From: Membranihabitans marinus
Lineage (GTDB): Bacteria; Bacteroidota; Bacteroidia; Chitinophagales; Saprospiraceae
Assembly (NCBI RefSeq): GCF_021729155.1
Contig: NZ_JAJQYA010000013.1
Coordinates: 1-64,000 of the forward strand
Direction of reading: 5' to 3'
Length of the DNA: 64,000 nt
Positions 1 through 8,062 of this stretch are shown piece by piece. The notes below the pieces were generated by a model. The model ran no database searches. It was not told the origin of the DNA and saw nothing but the letters and a program-made list of their open reading frames with translations. The position numbers and the translations under genes are program-made. The stretch's first letter is position 1; each line of letters opens with the position of its first letter.

Positions 1-67
1 TTCTATCATAGAATACTCAGTCATACCCAGACATCTTTATAAATAAGTCCTGAAAGGACGTAGTCTA

Positions 68-126
68 ATAGCCGTGGTTTGAAAAACCACGGTATTGGCA
101 TCAAACAATGTTGATTTGGCGGGATT
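68..126. repeat. Dispersed palindromic repeat, copy 1
   Basis: A perfect hairpin (CCGTGGTTT, loop GAA, AAACCACGG-like arm) is followed by TATTGG and a conserved tail ending TTGATTTGGCGG. The same hairpin and tail recur at 46591-46648. A smaller hairpin with a TGAA loop (GTCCTGAAAGGAC) lies just upstream at about 47-59, as a related one does beside the second copy. No coding capacity is visible. Confidence 0.75.
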
Positions 127-299
127 TTTGCCAAGTTGAAATAAATTATTTTTAGATCTACAGATAATATTACCATGTCATTCACAATATCTATTTGCAA
201 AAATCATGACAAATCCATGTAAATACATCAGTGATTCAGATCAAAGCCATAGATTATCTGATGACGAATTACGTTTCAGTCACGCCAGAGCGCAATGAG

Positions 300-580
300 A
301 ATTTGCTGTCGAATTTTATGTATTCTTGTCGCAGTGCAGTGGCTGGCCACCCATCCGGAGCGCAGTGGCTCCGGTTCCCTCATCCGATGGACATTTAGTC
401 CATCGGGTTGCTCTATTGAGCAACTTCATTCGGTCATCCTCATCAAAGGTCGATTTACGACTTTTCCTCACCCACCCACAGCATGGTAGCTGTGGTTATC
501 TCACCATTGACCGATTTACGGTCAATGATACTACGTATTATGTTCGATAATGTACTGCATTCGGTCATGAATGCATTTGG
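300..580. repeat. Hairpin-module intergenic repeat (two to three units)
   Basis: Units contain GGTTCC-CTCATC, a long stem-loop, a second stem-loop of the type GTTGCTC..GAGCAAC (408-425), then TTCGGTCATC. Perfect stems are visible at 385-405 (CGATGGAC / GTCCATCG) and 506-528 (CATTGACCG / CGGTCAATG), both around the loop ATTTA. The short reading frames across it are by-products of the repeat. The same unit architecture appears inverted at 32736-33448 and in the same orientation at 46325-46600. Confidence 0.75.
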
Positions 581-599
581 TAAAAGTCTGTCCAACCTT

Positions 600-1315
600 T
601 GTTGACTGAATTGGTATTATATTTTGAAAAATAGTACATACTAATCCTCATTACCCTGTCTCCATAGATTTAGATTAAAGGCAATGTTTTGATAGCGTCT
701 CTCAAAGAAAATTTCTGTACAAGGGGAATATTTTAGTTAATAGATTTTATTCATTTCACAAAGAATATGGTGTGGTAAATGAAAATTGAAATTTCTTAGT
801 TTATTGTCTATGATTTTAATTTAGTTTAAGTTAAAATTTTGCTATTTGTTGCACTATGTTTGTGTTAAATTCTATAAAAAGTATTTTTGTAAAATATTCC
901 ATAATAATGCATATATGTTATTTAAGGTCCTGAATATGGCTATCTTAATGTAATTCTTCTTAAGTTGTCCATGAATTGGTCTGTATTATTGAAATTTTTA
1001 TCGAGGTGTTATATTCTATATATAGAAAACTACGAATATTTAAAAGTGGTATTATTCTGTAAGTCTCACCTTCGTTGTAAAATAAGTTATAATATTTTGC
1101 ATGAATAAAATTCATTATTGTTTTAATCATTGCGTAATTATCTTGTATAAAATGCTGTGAATCAATCTATAAAATAGGGGTGTTTTGTGGTTTTAGCCTG
1201 CTATTATTAATTTATTATTAATATTTTGTGTTGTTTTAAGTTTAATCAATTGTAATTTTAATGTTAATATCTTTGTCAATAGAAAAATAGTATAAGTTTT
1301 TTAAATGAAAGTACA
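600..1315. other. AT-rich leader region without a recognised gene
   Basis: About 700 bases of very AT-rich sequence lie between the left repeat and the susC promoter. I find no convincing ORF, tRNA or structured RNA. It could hold regulatory sites for the glycan locus, but no specific operator was recognised. Confidence 0.5.
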
Positions 1316-1345
1316 TTGTACTTCAGGTTTTGCTATATATTTTTG
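1316..1345 (+). promoter_or_regulatory. Bacteroidota-type promoter of susC
   Basis: TTG at 1316-1318 and TATTTTTG at 1338-1345 are separated by 19 bases. This matches the known Bacteroidota sigma-ABfr pattern of TTG, 19-21 bases, TAnnTTTG. Transcription would start around 1350, about 30 bases before the susC ATG. It is a sequence match only. Confidence 0.6.
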
Positions 1346-1381
1346 AGATGTGATTTAATTTAAAATTTTAAAACCTCTCAA

Positions 1382-4300
1382 ATGGAAAATAAAATGACTT
1401 TCCGCTTAAAGCAGAAATGGTTCTTATTTCTACTTCTTACAATGTTTACATCGGGTTTTGCCTTTGGACAAGCTTCGTCTACCCTTACCGGTACGGTGGT
1501 AGGTGAAGATGGTCTTGGTTTAATAGGTGTTAATGTATTAGTAGAAGGAAGTAACAACGGTACCTCAACTGATTTTGATGGTAATTTTACGTTGAACGAT
1601 GTGAATTTGACTTCTGACAAAATAATGTTTAGCTACATTGGTTACAAGTCTCTAGTCGTAAGTTTATCTGGTCAATCAACAATTACCGTTACTTTAGAAT
1701 CTGATTCTGAAATATTGGATGAATTAGTGGTTGTAGGATATGGATCTCAATCTAGAGAAGTATTGACTACTTCGGTTAGTAAGATGGACACAAAAGTGTT
1801 GGAGAATGTTTCATTTTCCAATCCTACTTCAGCATTACAAGGATCGATAGCCGGTCTTAGAGTTCAGAGTACATCTGGTCAACCAGGTGCTCAGGCCCGA
1901 GTAGTATTACGGGGTGGAACTTCGATCAACAACCCGGACGGATCCAATCCTCTATATGTAATTGACGGTGTTGTTCGAAGCAATATGGATTATATCAATC
2001 CAAGAGATATAGAGTCTATCCAAGTATTAAAAGATGCTGCATCTACCTCAATATACGGATCTAGAGCTTCCAATGGTGTAATCATCGTAGAGACCAAGTC
2101 TGGAAAGGCGGGTCAAACCCAAATCAATTATAGTTATAATTTGATATCCTCTGATGTAGGTCAGTTGTATGAATTGGCCAGTGCCAAGGACTTTATATAT
2201 TTTATGAGACTGGGTATAGCAGCCAGTGGTGAAAAGTCCCCTGGTGTACTATCATTCTTAACTCAGGCGAATGCAGGAGGAACGGGAAATGATTTGACTA
2301 ATAATACTGCATTTACTACAATGTACCTGACTCCAGAAAACAGTTACTTATTGGATGAGCCTGCAGATCAATGGGGAGCCATTTGGGAAACCATTCCCGA
2401 TCCATTAGATCCGACTAAGGATTTGATATTTAAGGGTACAGACTTTCAAAAGACGGTTTTTAGACGGTCTTATTCACATGATCACAATCTTTCTATTTCT
2501 GGAGGAAGTGAAAAAGCTACCTTTAATATGGGCTTAGGATATTTGTCCAATGAAGGGATTGCGATTAATACTGATTATACTAGATTGACTATGAACTTGA
2601 ACGGTGAGATTCAAGCTACGGATAAGCTCAATTTCTTTGGTCGTCTTACCTATGCTAAAGTGACGGATTCTCAAGTACCCAATGTAGGAACGGTATTTAA
2701 AAATAATATTAACACGGCTCAAACTTCAAAGTATGCATTTGAAGATGGTTCTTTGGCGCCAGGTCGATTGTTTACCAATGGTAACCCAGCTTATTATATC
2801 AGTAGATACGATGCTAGTAATCAGAGAAACAATTATATGATGGTGGCTGGAGCTAGTTTAGAAATTTTGCCAGGCTTAATGTTTAAACCTCAGTATTCCA
2901 TTGTAAATGATGATTATTATTCGAGAAGTTTTTTGAACTCTTATCTCAATGGACCTACTGTACTTAACTCTACTAGACAGGCCACTGCTTCTCAAAGTAC
3001 TATAGTAGAACAACAAGCTGATGCGGTATTCAGATATGTCAAATCTTTGAATAATGTTCATAACCTAGAGACTACTGCAGGATTTTCAATGAATAAATCC
3101 AATCCAAGATCTTTGACTTCAGTGGGTAGAGACGCTGCGACCGATCTTATACCGACTGTAAATGCATCGGCCACTCCATGGAGTGTCAATGGGGCTGAAT
3201 CAGAGTTGTTATTGTATGGATATTTTGGTAGAATCAATTATAATTTTGATGAAAAATACTTAGTAACACTTAATGCGAGATATGATGGTGCTTCTAATTT
3301 AGGAGACAATTACAAATGGGGATTCTTCCCAGGTATGTCATTTGGATGGAATCTTCACAAAGAAGATTTTTGGAAGGCCATACCAGAAGATTTACTTCGA
3401 GTTAAATTGCGTGCCAGTTATGGTGTCAATGGAAATATCAGTGGTTTAGGTGCATACCAAGCTCAAGGATCATATTCTGTTGGAGACCGTTATTTTGGAA
3501 ATGCTGCTATTTACAATTCCTCATTAGCGAATGCAGAGTTGAAATGGGAGAGATCTAAGAGTTTCAACTTTGGTATGGATGTAGGATTGTTTAACCAACG
3601 AGTGGCGGCAGTATTGGATGTATATCAGAGGGTAACTGATAACTTGTTGACCAACCTTGCTTTGCCTAGATCTACTGGATTTACCAGTGTGCTTACCAAC
3701 TTAGGTAGTTTGGAAAATAAAGGGGTTGAATTTGAAATAAGTGCTAATTTATTGCCTGTTCAGTCAGAATTCCAATGGAACCTCGGTGTGAATGCAGGTT
3801 TTGTGAAAATGAAAATACTTGAATTGCCTGACAATGGTATTGAGAACAACAGAATTGGAGGTATCAATATCTGGGATGAATCTTTGGGCGAATATGTGTG
3901 GAAAGGTGGTTTGCAAGAAGGAGGAACCATCGGAGATTTGTTTGGTTACAGACAATTGGGCATTTTCTCTACTGATGAAGAGGCAGCTGCTGGACCTGTA
4001 GATATGTTGGTAGTTGGAGCAGATAAAACAAAACACGGAGGTGATGTAGATTGGTATGATACTGATGGTAATGGCATCATCGATGAGAGAGATAGATTGT
4101 ATATGGGTAATATATATCCAGATTGGACAGGAGGGGTGACGAATTCCTTTGCTTACAAAGACTTTAGTTTAATTGTTAGAACGGATTTCACTTTGGGTCA
4201 TATGATTTACAACGAGACCAAAGCGCGAGTATTGGGTAATTTTTCTGGTCAAAATGCAATTTCTGAAGCGGTGACAAGATCATGGCAAAATCAAGGAGAT

Positions 4301-4609
4301 GTCACTGATATCCCTAGATATTACTGGGCAGATCAAAATCAAAAACAAAACTTGAGAAGGGGTAATTCCGAATATTATGAGTCTGGAGATTTCTTGTGTT
4401 TACGTGAAATAACCTTGGCTTATAGTATGCCTAATAACATTTTAGAAAAATTGAGATTGGGTAATGTAAGGTTCAATCTTACTGCAAATAACCTATATTA
4501 TTTCACCAAATTTACTGGGTTGAACCCGGAAGAAGGTGGTACGGACAACGGAAGATATCCAGTGCCGAAAAACATCATGTTTGGTGTTCAAATTTCTCCT
4601 TCTTTCTAA
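1382..4609 (+). CDS. SusC/RagA-family TonB-dependent outer-membrane transporter
   Basis: This is an outer-membrane importer for oligosaccharides, powered by TonB. The 1075-residue length is typical for SusC. In order: a signal peptide ending near FAFGQA (about residue 30), a carboxypeptidase-like regulatory domain with LTGTVVGEDG..GLIGVNV and the DFDGNFTL segment (about 35-110), a VVVGYGSQ junction, a plug domain with SALQGSIAGLRV, YVIDGVVR and IQVLKDAASTSIYGSRASNG, then the beta-barrel. The phylum-type promoter is just upstream and the SusD partner starts 27 bases downstream. The pair is the signature of a polysaccharide utilisation locus. The glycan bound cannot be read from the sequence. 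Confidence 0.96.
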   Translation: MENKMTFRLKQKWFLFLLLTMFTSGFAFGQASSTLTGTVVGEDGLGLIGVNVLVEGSNNGTSTDFDGNFTLNDVNLTSDKIMFSYIGYKSLVVSLSGQSTITVTLESDSEILDELVVVGYGSQSREVLTTSVSKMDTKVLENVSFSNPTSALQGSIAGLRVQSTSGQPGAQARVVLRGGTSINNPDGSNPLYVIDGVVRSNMDYINPRDIESIQVLKDAASTSIYGSRASNGVIIVETKSGKAGQTQINYSYNLISSDVGQLYELASAKDFIYFMRLGIAASGEKSPGVLSFLTQANAGGTGNDLTNNTAFTTMYLTPENSYLLDEPADQWGAIWETIPDPLDPTKDLIFKGTDFQKTVFRRSYSHDHNLSISGGSEKATFNMGLGYLSNEGIAINTDYTRLTMNLNGEIQATDKLNFFGRLTYAKVTDSQVPNVGTVFKNNINTAQTSKYAFEDGSLAPGRLFTNGNPAYYISRYDASNQRNNYMMVAGASLEILPGLMFKPQYSIVNDDYYSRSFLNSYLNGPTVLNSTRQATASQSTIVEQQADAVFRYVKSLNNVHNLETTAGFSMNKSNPRSLTSVGRDAATDLIPTVNASATPWSVNGAESELLLYGYFGRINYNFDEKYLVTLNARYDGASNLGDNYKWGFFPGMSFGWNLHKEDFWKAIPEDLLRVKLRASYGVNGNISGLGAYQAQGSYSVGDRYFGNAAIYNSSLANAELKWERSKSFNFGMDVGLFNQRVAAVLDVYQRVTDNLLTNLALPRSTGFTSVLTNLGSLENKGVEFEISANLLPVQSEFQWNLGVNAGFVKMKILELPDNGIENNRIGGINIWDESLGEYVWKGGLQEGGTIGDLFGYRQLGIFSTDEEAAAGPVDMLVVGADKTKHGGDVDWYDTDGNGIIDERDRLYMGNIYPDWTGGVTNSFAYKDFSLIVRTDFTLGHMIYNETKARVLGNFSGQNAISEAVTRSWQNQGDVTDIPRYYWADQNQKQNLRRGNSEYYESGDFLCLREITLAYSMPNNILEKLRLGNVRFNLTANNLYYFTKFTGLNPEEGGTDNGRYPVPKNIMFGVQISPSF

Positions 4610-4636
4610 ATCCTTTTTATTTCAAATAATCTAATT

Positions 4637-6115
4637 ATGAAAAATATAGTTACTAAATATTATCTATTCTTATTTGTACTTCTCGGTTTTAGTAGTTGTA
4701 CAGAAGATCTTACCCTATCTCCTATAAGTGAGATTACGAATGCTTCTTTTTGGACATCTAAAGAGGAAGCTGAAGGTGCACTAAATGGAATATATGTTCG
4801 TTTGAGAACCCAGGCTGCCAGTAATTTGTTTGCTTTGGGTGAGGCGAGAAGTGAAGTATGGACGCAAAATTTTGGTTTTGACCCTTCTGCCAACTTTTAT
4901 GTTTTTACCAATGATTTAAGCAGTACCAATGCCGGTCCAGATTGGACAACTTTTTATTCGGTGATCCACGATGCCAATTTGATTTTGAAATATGTACCTG
5001 AAATCGATTTTGTTGATGAGGGAGAGAAAAATCAAATTTTAGCTGAAGCTCATGCTATGCGTGCTTTTGTGTATTTCATTATGACTAAGACATGGGGAGA
5101 TTTAATTTTGGTTACGGAACCAACTGAAGATTTCGCACCAGAATCTATTTATAAAGAGCGTACATCTCAATCGTTAATCTTTGATTTTATTAAAAAGGAC
5201 ATCGATGATGCAATTGCGCTATTTCCCAACAGTGATTTTATGCCGGGTAGAAATAAGTGGAGTAAGCCGGCTGCACAGACTTTAAAGGCCGATGTATATT
5301 TGTGGACGGCTAAAAGATTGAATGGAGGAAGTAGTGATTTCAATGAAGCACTATCAGCTCTTGAGGAGGTGGAATTGAGTCAAGTAGCGTTGTTGGATAA
5401 TTATTCTGATGTATTTGCTTTTGAAGCCAAAGGCAACGATGAAATCATAATGTCTATTCGATTTGAGGAAGGAGAGTCTTCAGCTCGAACAATTTATGGA
5501 GGAATTACTGGGATTATTGCACCAGTATTCCCTTATACAGATGCCGAAACTATAGCTAAGGTTTCTCCTTTTGAAGGCCGGTCATCATTTTGGCAAGTGA
5601 GTAGAGATGTCGCTGCTCAATTTGATACTGCTGATAGTCGTAAAGAAGGAAACTTCTACGAAGTATTCGAGACTAGAGATGGTGTTACTAGTTTTATGTA
5701 CAATACTGATCTCAAATGGCCAGGTGTGATTACTGGTGGAGTAAGGGTGATGTACGATGATTATATATTATACCGCTATGCAGATGTTGTATTGATGAAG
5801 GCAGAAGCCAAAAATGCCTTGGGACAAGATCCATCTGAAGAAATAAATATCATTAGAAAAAGAGCATTTGGTGATCAATATCCAGGTCATGAATACACTT
5901 CTAGTACACAAGAAGAAAATGACGAGGTGATACTTCAAGAGCGATTATTTGAATTTTTGCACGAAGGTAAAAGATGGTGGGATTTAGTGAGGTTTGATAA
6001 GGCCTTTGAAAAAGTACCTTCCTTGCAAGGAAGAGGAGAGCACTTGTTGTTGTTCCCTATCAATGATAATATCCTTTCATTGGAACCGTTGGTGGAACAA
6101 AATCCAGGATATTAG
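4637..6115 (+). CDS. SusD/RagB-family glycan-binding surface lipoprotein
   Basis: SusD proteins form a lid on the SusC barrel and bind glycan at the cell surface. The N-terminus is a lipoprotein signal with the lipidated Cys at residue 21 (GFSSCTED). The body has the helical SusD fold signs: SFWTSKEEAEGALNGIY near the N-terminus, an AEAHAMRAFVYF tetratricopeptide-like helix, and a C-terminal ERLFEFLHEGKRWWDLVRF motif, all highly typical. The length of 492 residues is normal. A strong terminator follows 33 bases after the stop, so susC and susD may be expressed separately from the downstream enzymes. Confidence 0.95.
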   Translation: MKNIVTKYYLFLFVLLGFSSCTEDLTLSPISEITNASFWTSKEEAEGALNGIYVRLRTQAASNLFALGEARSEVWTQNFGFDPSANFYVFTNDLSSTNAGPDWTTFYSVIHDANLILKYVPEIDFVDEGEKNQILAEAHAMRAFVYFIMTKTWGDLILVTEPTEDFAPESIYKERTSQSLIFDFIKKDIDDAIALFPNSDFMPGRNKWSKPAAQTLKADVYLWTAKRLNGGSSDFNEALSALEEVELSQVALLDNYSDVFAFEAKGNDEIIMSIRFEEGESSARTIYGGITGIIAPVFPYTDAETIAKVSPFEGRSSFWQVSRDVAAQFDTADSRKEGNFYEVFETRDGVTSFMYNTDLKWPGVITGGVRVMYDDYILYRYADVVLMKAEAKNALGQDPSEEINIIRKRAFGDQYPGHEYTSSTQEENDEVILQERLFEFLHEGKRWWDLVRFDKAFEKVPSLQGRGEHLLLFPINDNILSLEPLVEQNPGY

Positions 6116-6147
6116 TAGCGTTGTAAATGTTAATTGATTAGTTAATT

Positions 6148-6184
6148 CATTGGTCACATCGCAATTGATGTGACCAATGTTTTT
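6148..6184 (+). terminator. Rho-independent terminator after susD
   Basis: A perfect 13-bp stem (CATTGGTCACATC, 6148-6160, with its complement at 6167-6179) around a 6-base loop is followed by a run of T (6180-6184). It should end or attenuate susCD transcription and uncouple it from the enzyme genes. Confidence 0.85.
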
Positions 6185-6309
6185 AGGATGACTTTTCAAT
6201 TGAGTCGGTTGTTAAAAAACCTTATGACGTACACTATTTCTGTGTGATAAATACAAATACAGGGTGGATTGTGTGTAGAATTTTTTAATAATAAATAGTT
6301 TAAAAATAT

Positions 6310-7788
6310 ATGAAAATAGGATTTTTGTTTCTCGGATTTATTACGTTATTTTCTTTTGTTCATCTTCCTTTAAATGATGACATCATAGTGTTAAATAATA
6401 CCAGAGAATTGTTTGTGGATGATTATTTAATCGATGAAAAACACAAGGTTGATCACCATTTATGTGATCCAATTCCATCTGAGGGTGGATTGAAATTTGA
6501 TAAGCCTTGGGAAGGAGTGTTTGTAACTTATGTGTCGGTGATTGATAACGGTCAAAAGTTTCAAATGTATTATCGCGGTAAGGGTATGGTAGAGGGTGAG
6601 TCTACTGAAGTCACTTGTTATGCCGAAAGCAATGATGGGATAAATTGGGAAAAACCCAATTTGGGCATTCATATGGTTGAAGGTACTACAAAGAACAATG
6701 TAGTTATGGTGAATGACGAACGCCTGTCCGCTCACAATTTTTCTGTTCACTATGATGACAGAGAAGGAATTCCTCAAGAGGAAAAATATAAAGCAGTAGG
6801 AGGAGCCAATCACAACAATGGTTCTAGAATAGGATTGACTCGATACGTTTCCCCAGATGGTATCCATTGGACAATGTACAAAGACAGTAGTGATTTGTTT
6901 CCAGATTATGCTTTGGATTCACACAATGTGCTGACTTATCTTCCCGCTGAAGATTGTTTTGCTATTTATTTACGGACATGGACTGGTGCCAAACCTGGAT
7001 TGCCTTATCCGCCCAATGGGATCAGAACCATTGCTCGTTCTACATCCAAAGATTTTGTGAATTGGACGACTCCTGAGCTAATGGAATTTGGTGATACTAA
7101 AATAGAACATTTATATACCAATGCTACACAGCCCTATTTTAGAGCTCCACAAATCTTGGTGTCCATGCCATTTAGATTTTCGCCAAAAGAGAAGTTGTTG
7201 ACCGATAAGCAATTGATATATAACGGAACGGATGAATCTCAATGGCAAGGAATATCTGATGCAATTTTTATGACGTCTAGAGGGGGAAATCAATATACTA
7301 GAAAATTCCTCGAGTCTTTTGTCCGACCAGGTGCCAGCCTTCAAAATTGGAGTGCTAGAAGTAATATTCCCGCTTTGGGTGTTATTCCAACGGCTTCTAA
7401 TGAGATGTCTATGTTTGTGACCAGATACTATGGTTCTAAAGATGTAGCTTTGGAAAGACTGAGATTGAGGACAGACGGTTTTGCCTCGATAAAGGCCTAT
7501 TTTGATCCTGGTTATATGGTTACCAAGCCATTAAAACTGGAGGGCACTACTTTGAATATCAATTTTGAAACCTCAACTGTAGGATATGTAAAGGTGGTAG
7601 TGTTGGATGAAAATGGGAAAGAGATTTCTGGTTTTGGAGCTGATGACGCAGTTATATTAAGAGGTGACAAGATCGATGGAGAAGTTACATGGGCATCAGG
7701 TAAGACATTGGCCGATCTAAAAAACAAAACGGTTAGATTGAAATTTTTAATGAAGGATGCAGATATGTATTCAATCGCAGTACAATAG
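6310..7788 (+). CDS. Secreted beta-propeller glycosidase-like protein, paralogue 1
   Basis: This is a secreted protein of 492 residues with an N-terminal signal peptide (about 1-20). After it comes the family hallmark ELFVDDYLIDE. Internal features include repeated Ser/Asp-Gly-Ile-x-Trp turns (NDGINWEKP, PDGIHWTMY), a RAPQILVSMPFRF segment and DAIFMTSRGGN, and the C-terminus has a beta-sandwich-like module. The pattern resembles five-bladed propeller proteins of the GH32/43/62/68 superfamily, seen often in Planctomycetota and Bacteroidota but rarely characterised. Two closer paralogues lie at 10414 and 11902. The enzymatic activity is inferred only; I could not identify catalytic residues with certainty. 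Confidence 0.65.
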   Translation: MKIGFLFLGFITLFSFVHLPLNDDIIVLNNTRELFVDDYLIDEKHKVDHHLCDPIPSEGGLKFDKPWEGVFVTYVSVIDNGQKFQMYYRGKGMVEGESTEVTCYAESNDGINWEKPNLGIHMVEGTTKNNVVMVNDERLSAHNFSVHYDDREGIPQEEKYKAVGGANHNNGSRIGLTRYVSPDGIHWTMYKDSSDLFPDYALDSHNVLTYLPAEDCFAIYLRTWTGAKPGLPYPPNGIRTIARSTSKDFVNWTTPELMEFGDTKIEHLYTNATQPYFRAPQILVSMPFRFSPKEKLLTDKQLIYNGTDESQWQGISDAIFMTSRGGNQYTRKFLESFVRPGASLQNWSARSNIPALGVIPTASNEMSMFVTRYYGSKDVALERLRLRTDGFASIKAYFDPGYMVTKPLKLEGTTLNINFETSTVGYVKVVVLDENGKEISGFGADDAVILRGDKIDGEVTWASGKTLADLKNKTVRLKFLMKDADMYSIAVQ

Positions 7789-8062
7789 ATTTCGTATAAG
7801 CTTCACTTGTCGAAGTTTTATATTTATACTCCGCGGAATAACGTATTTGGTATTTTAAAATGGTCTTTTATTAATAATTGCAAATATCATAATAGATATT
7901 TGTAAAATAGTATGTCATTATTAATCAATAGTAGTAGGTGGTGTACTGGGTTAAATTTATTTTTGAGAGGAAGGTTGATGATGAGAGTTTAAAAGGAACT
8001 TTTATTTAAACTAGGATTTATCTTTAAAATTTAACGCTTAACCAGATAGTGCATACAATTAT
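7789..8062. other. Intergenic gap before the fusion gene
   Basis: About 270 AT-rich bases without an ORF. TATTTTTG at 7958-7965 matches a phylum -7 box, but no TTG lies at the expected distance, so a promoter here is only possible. Confidence 0.35.

Noticed and set aside
295-550. Two overlapping small frames in the left repeat
   Set aside because: They follow the hairpin repeat in two frames, have no start context or protein-like composition, and similar frames appear in the copy at 46290-46490.
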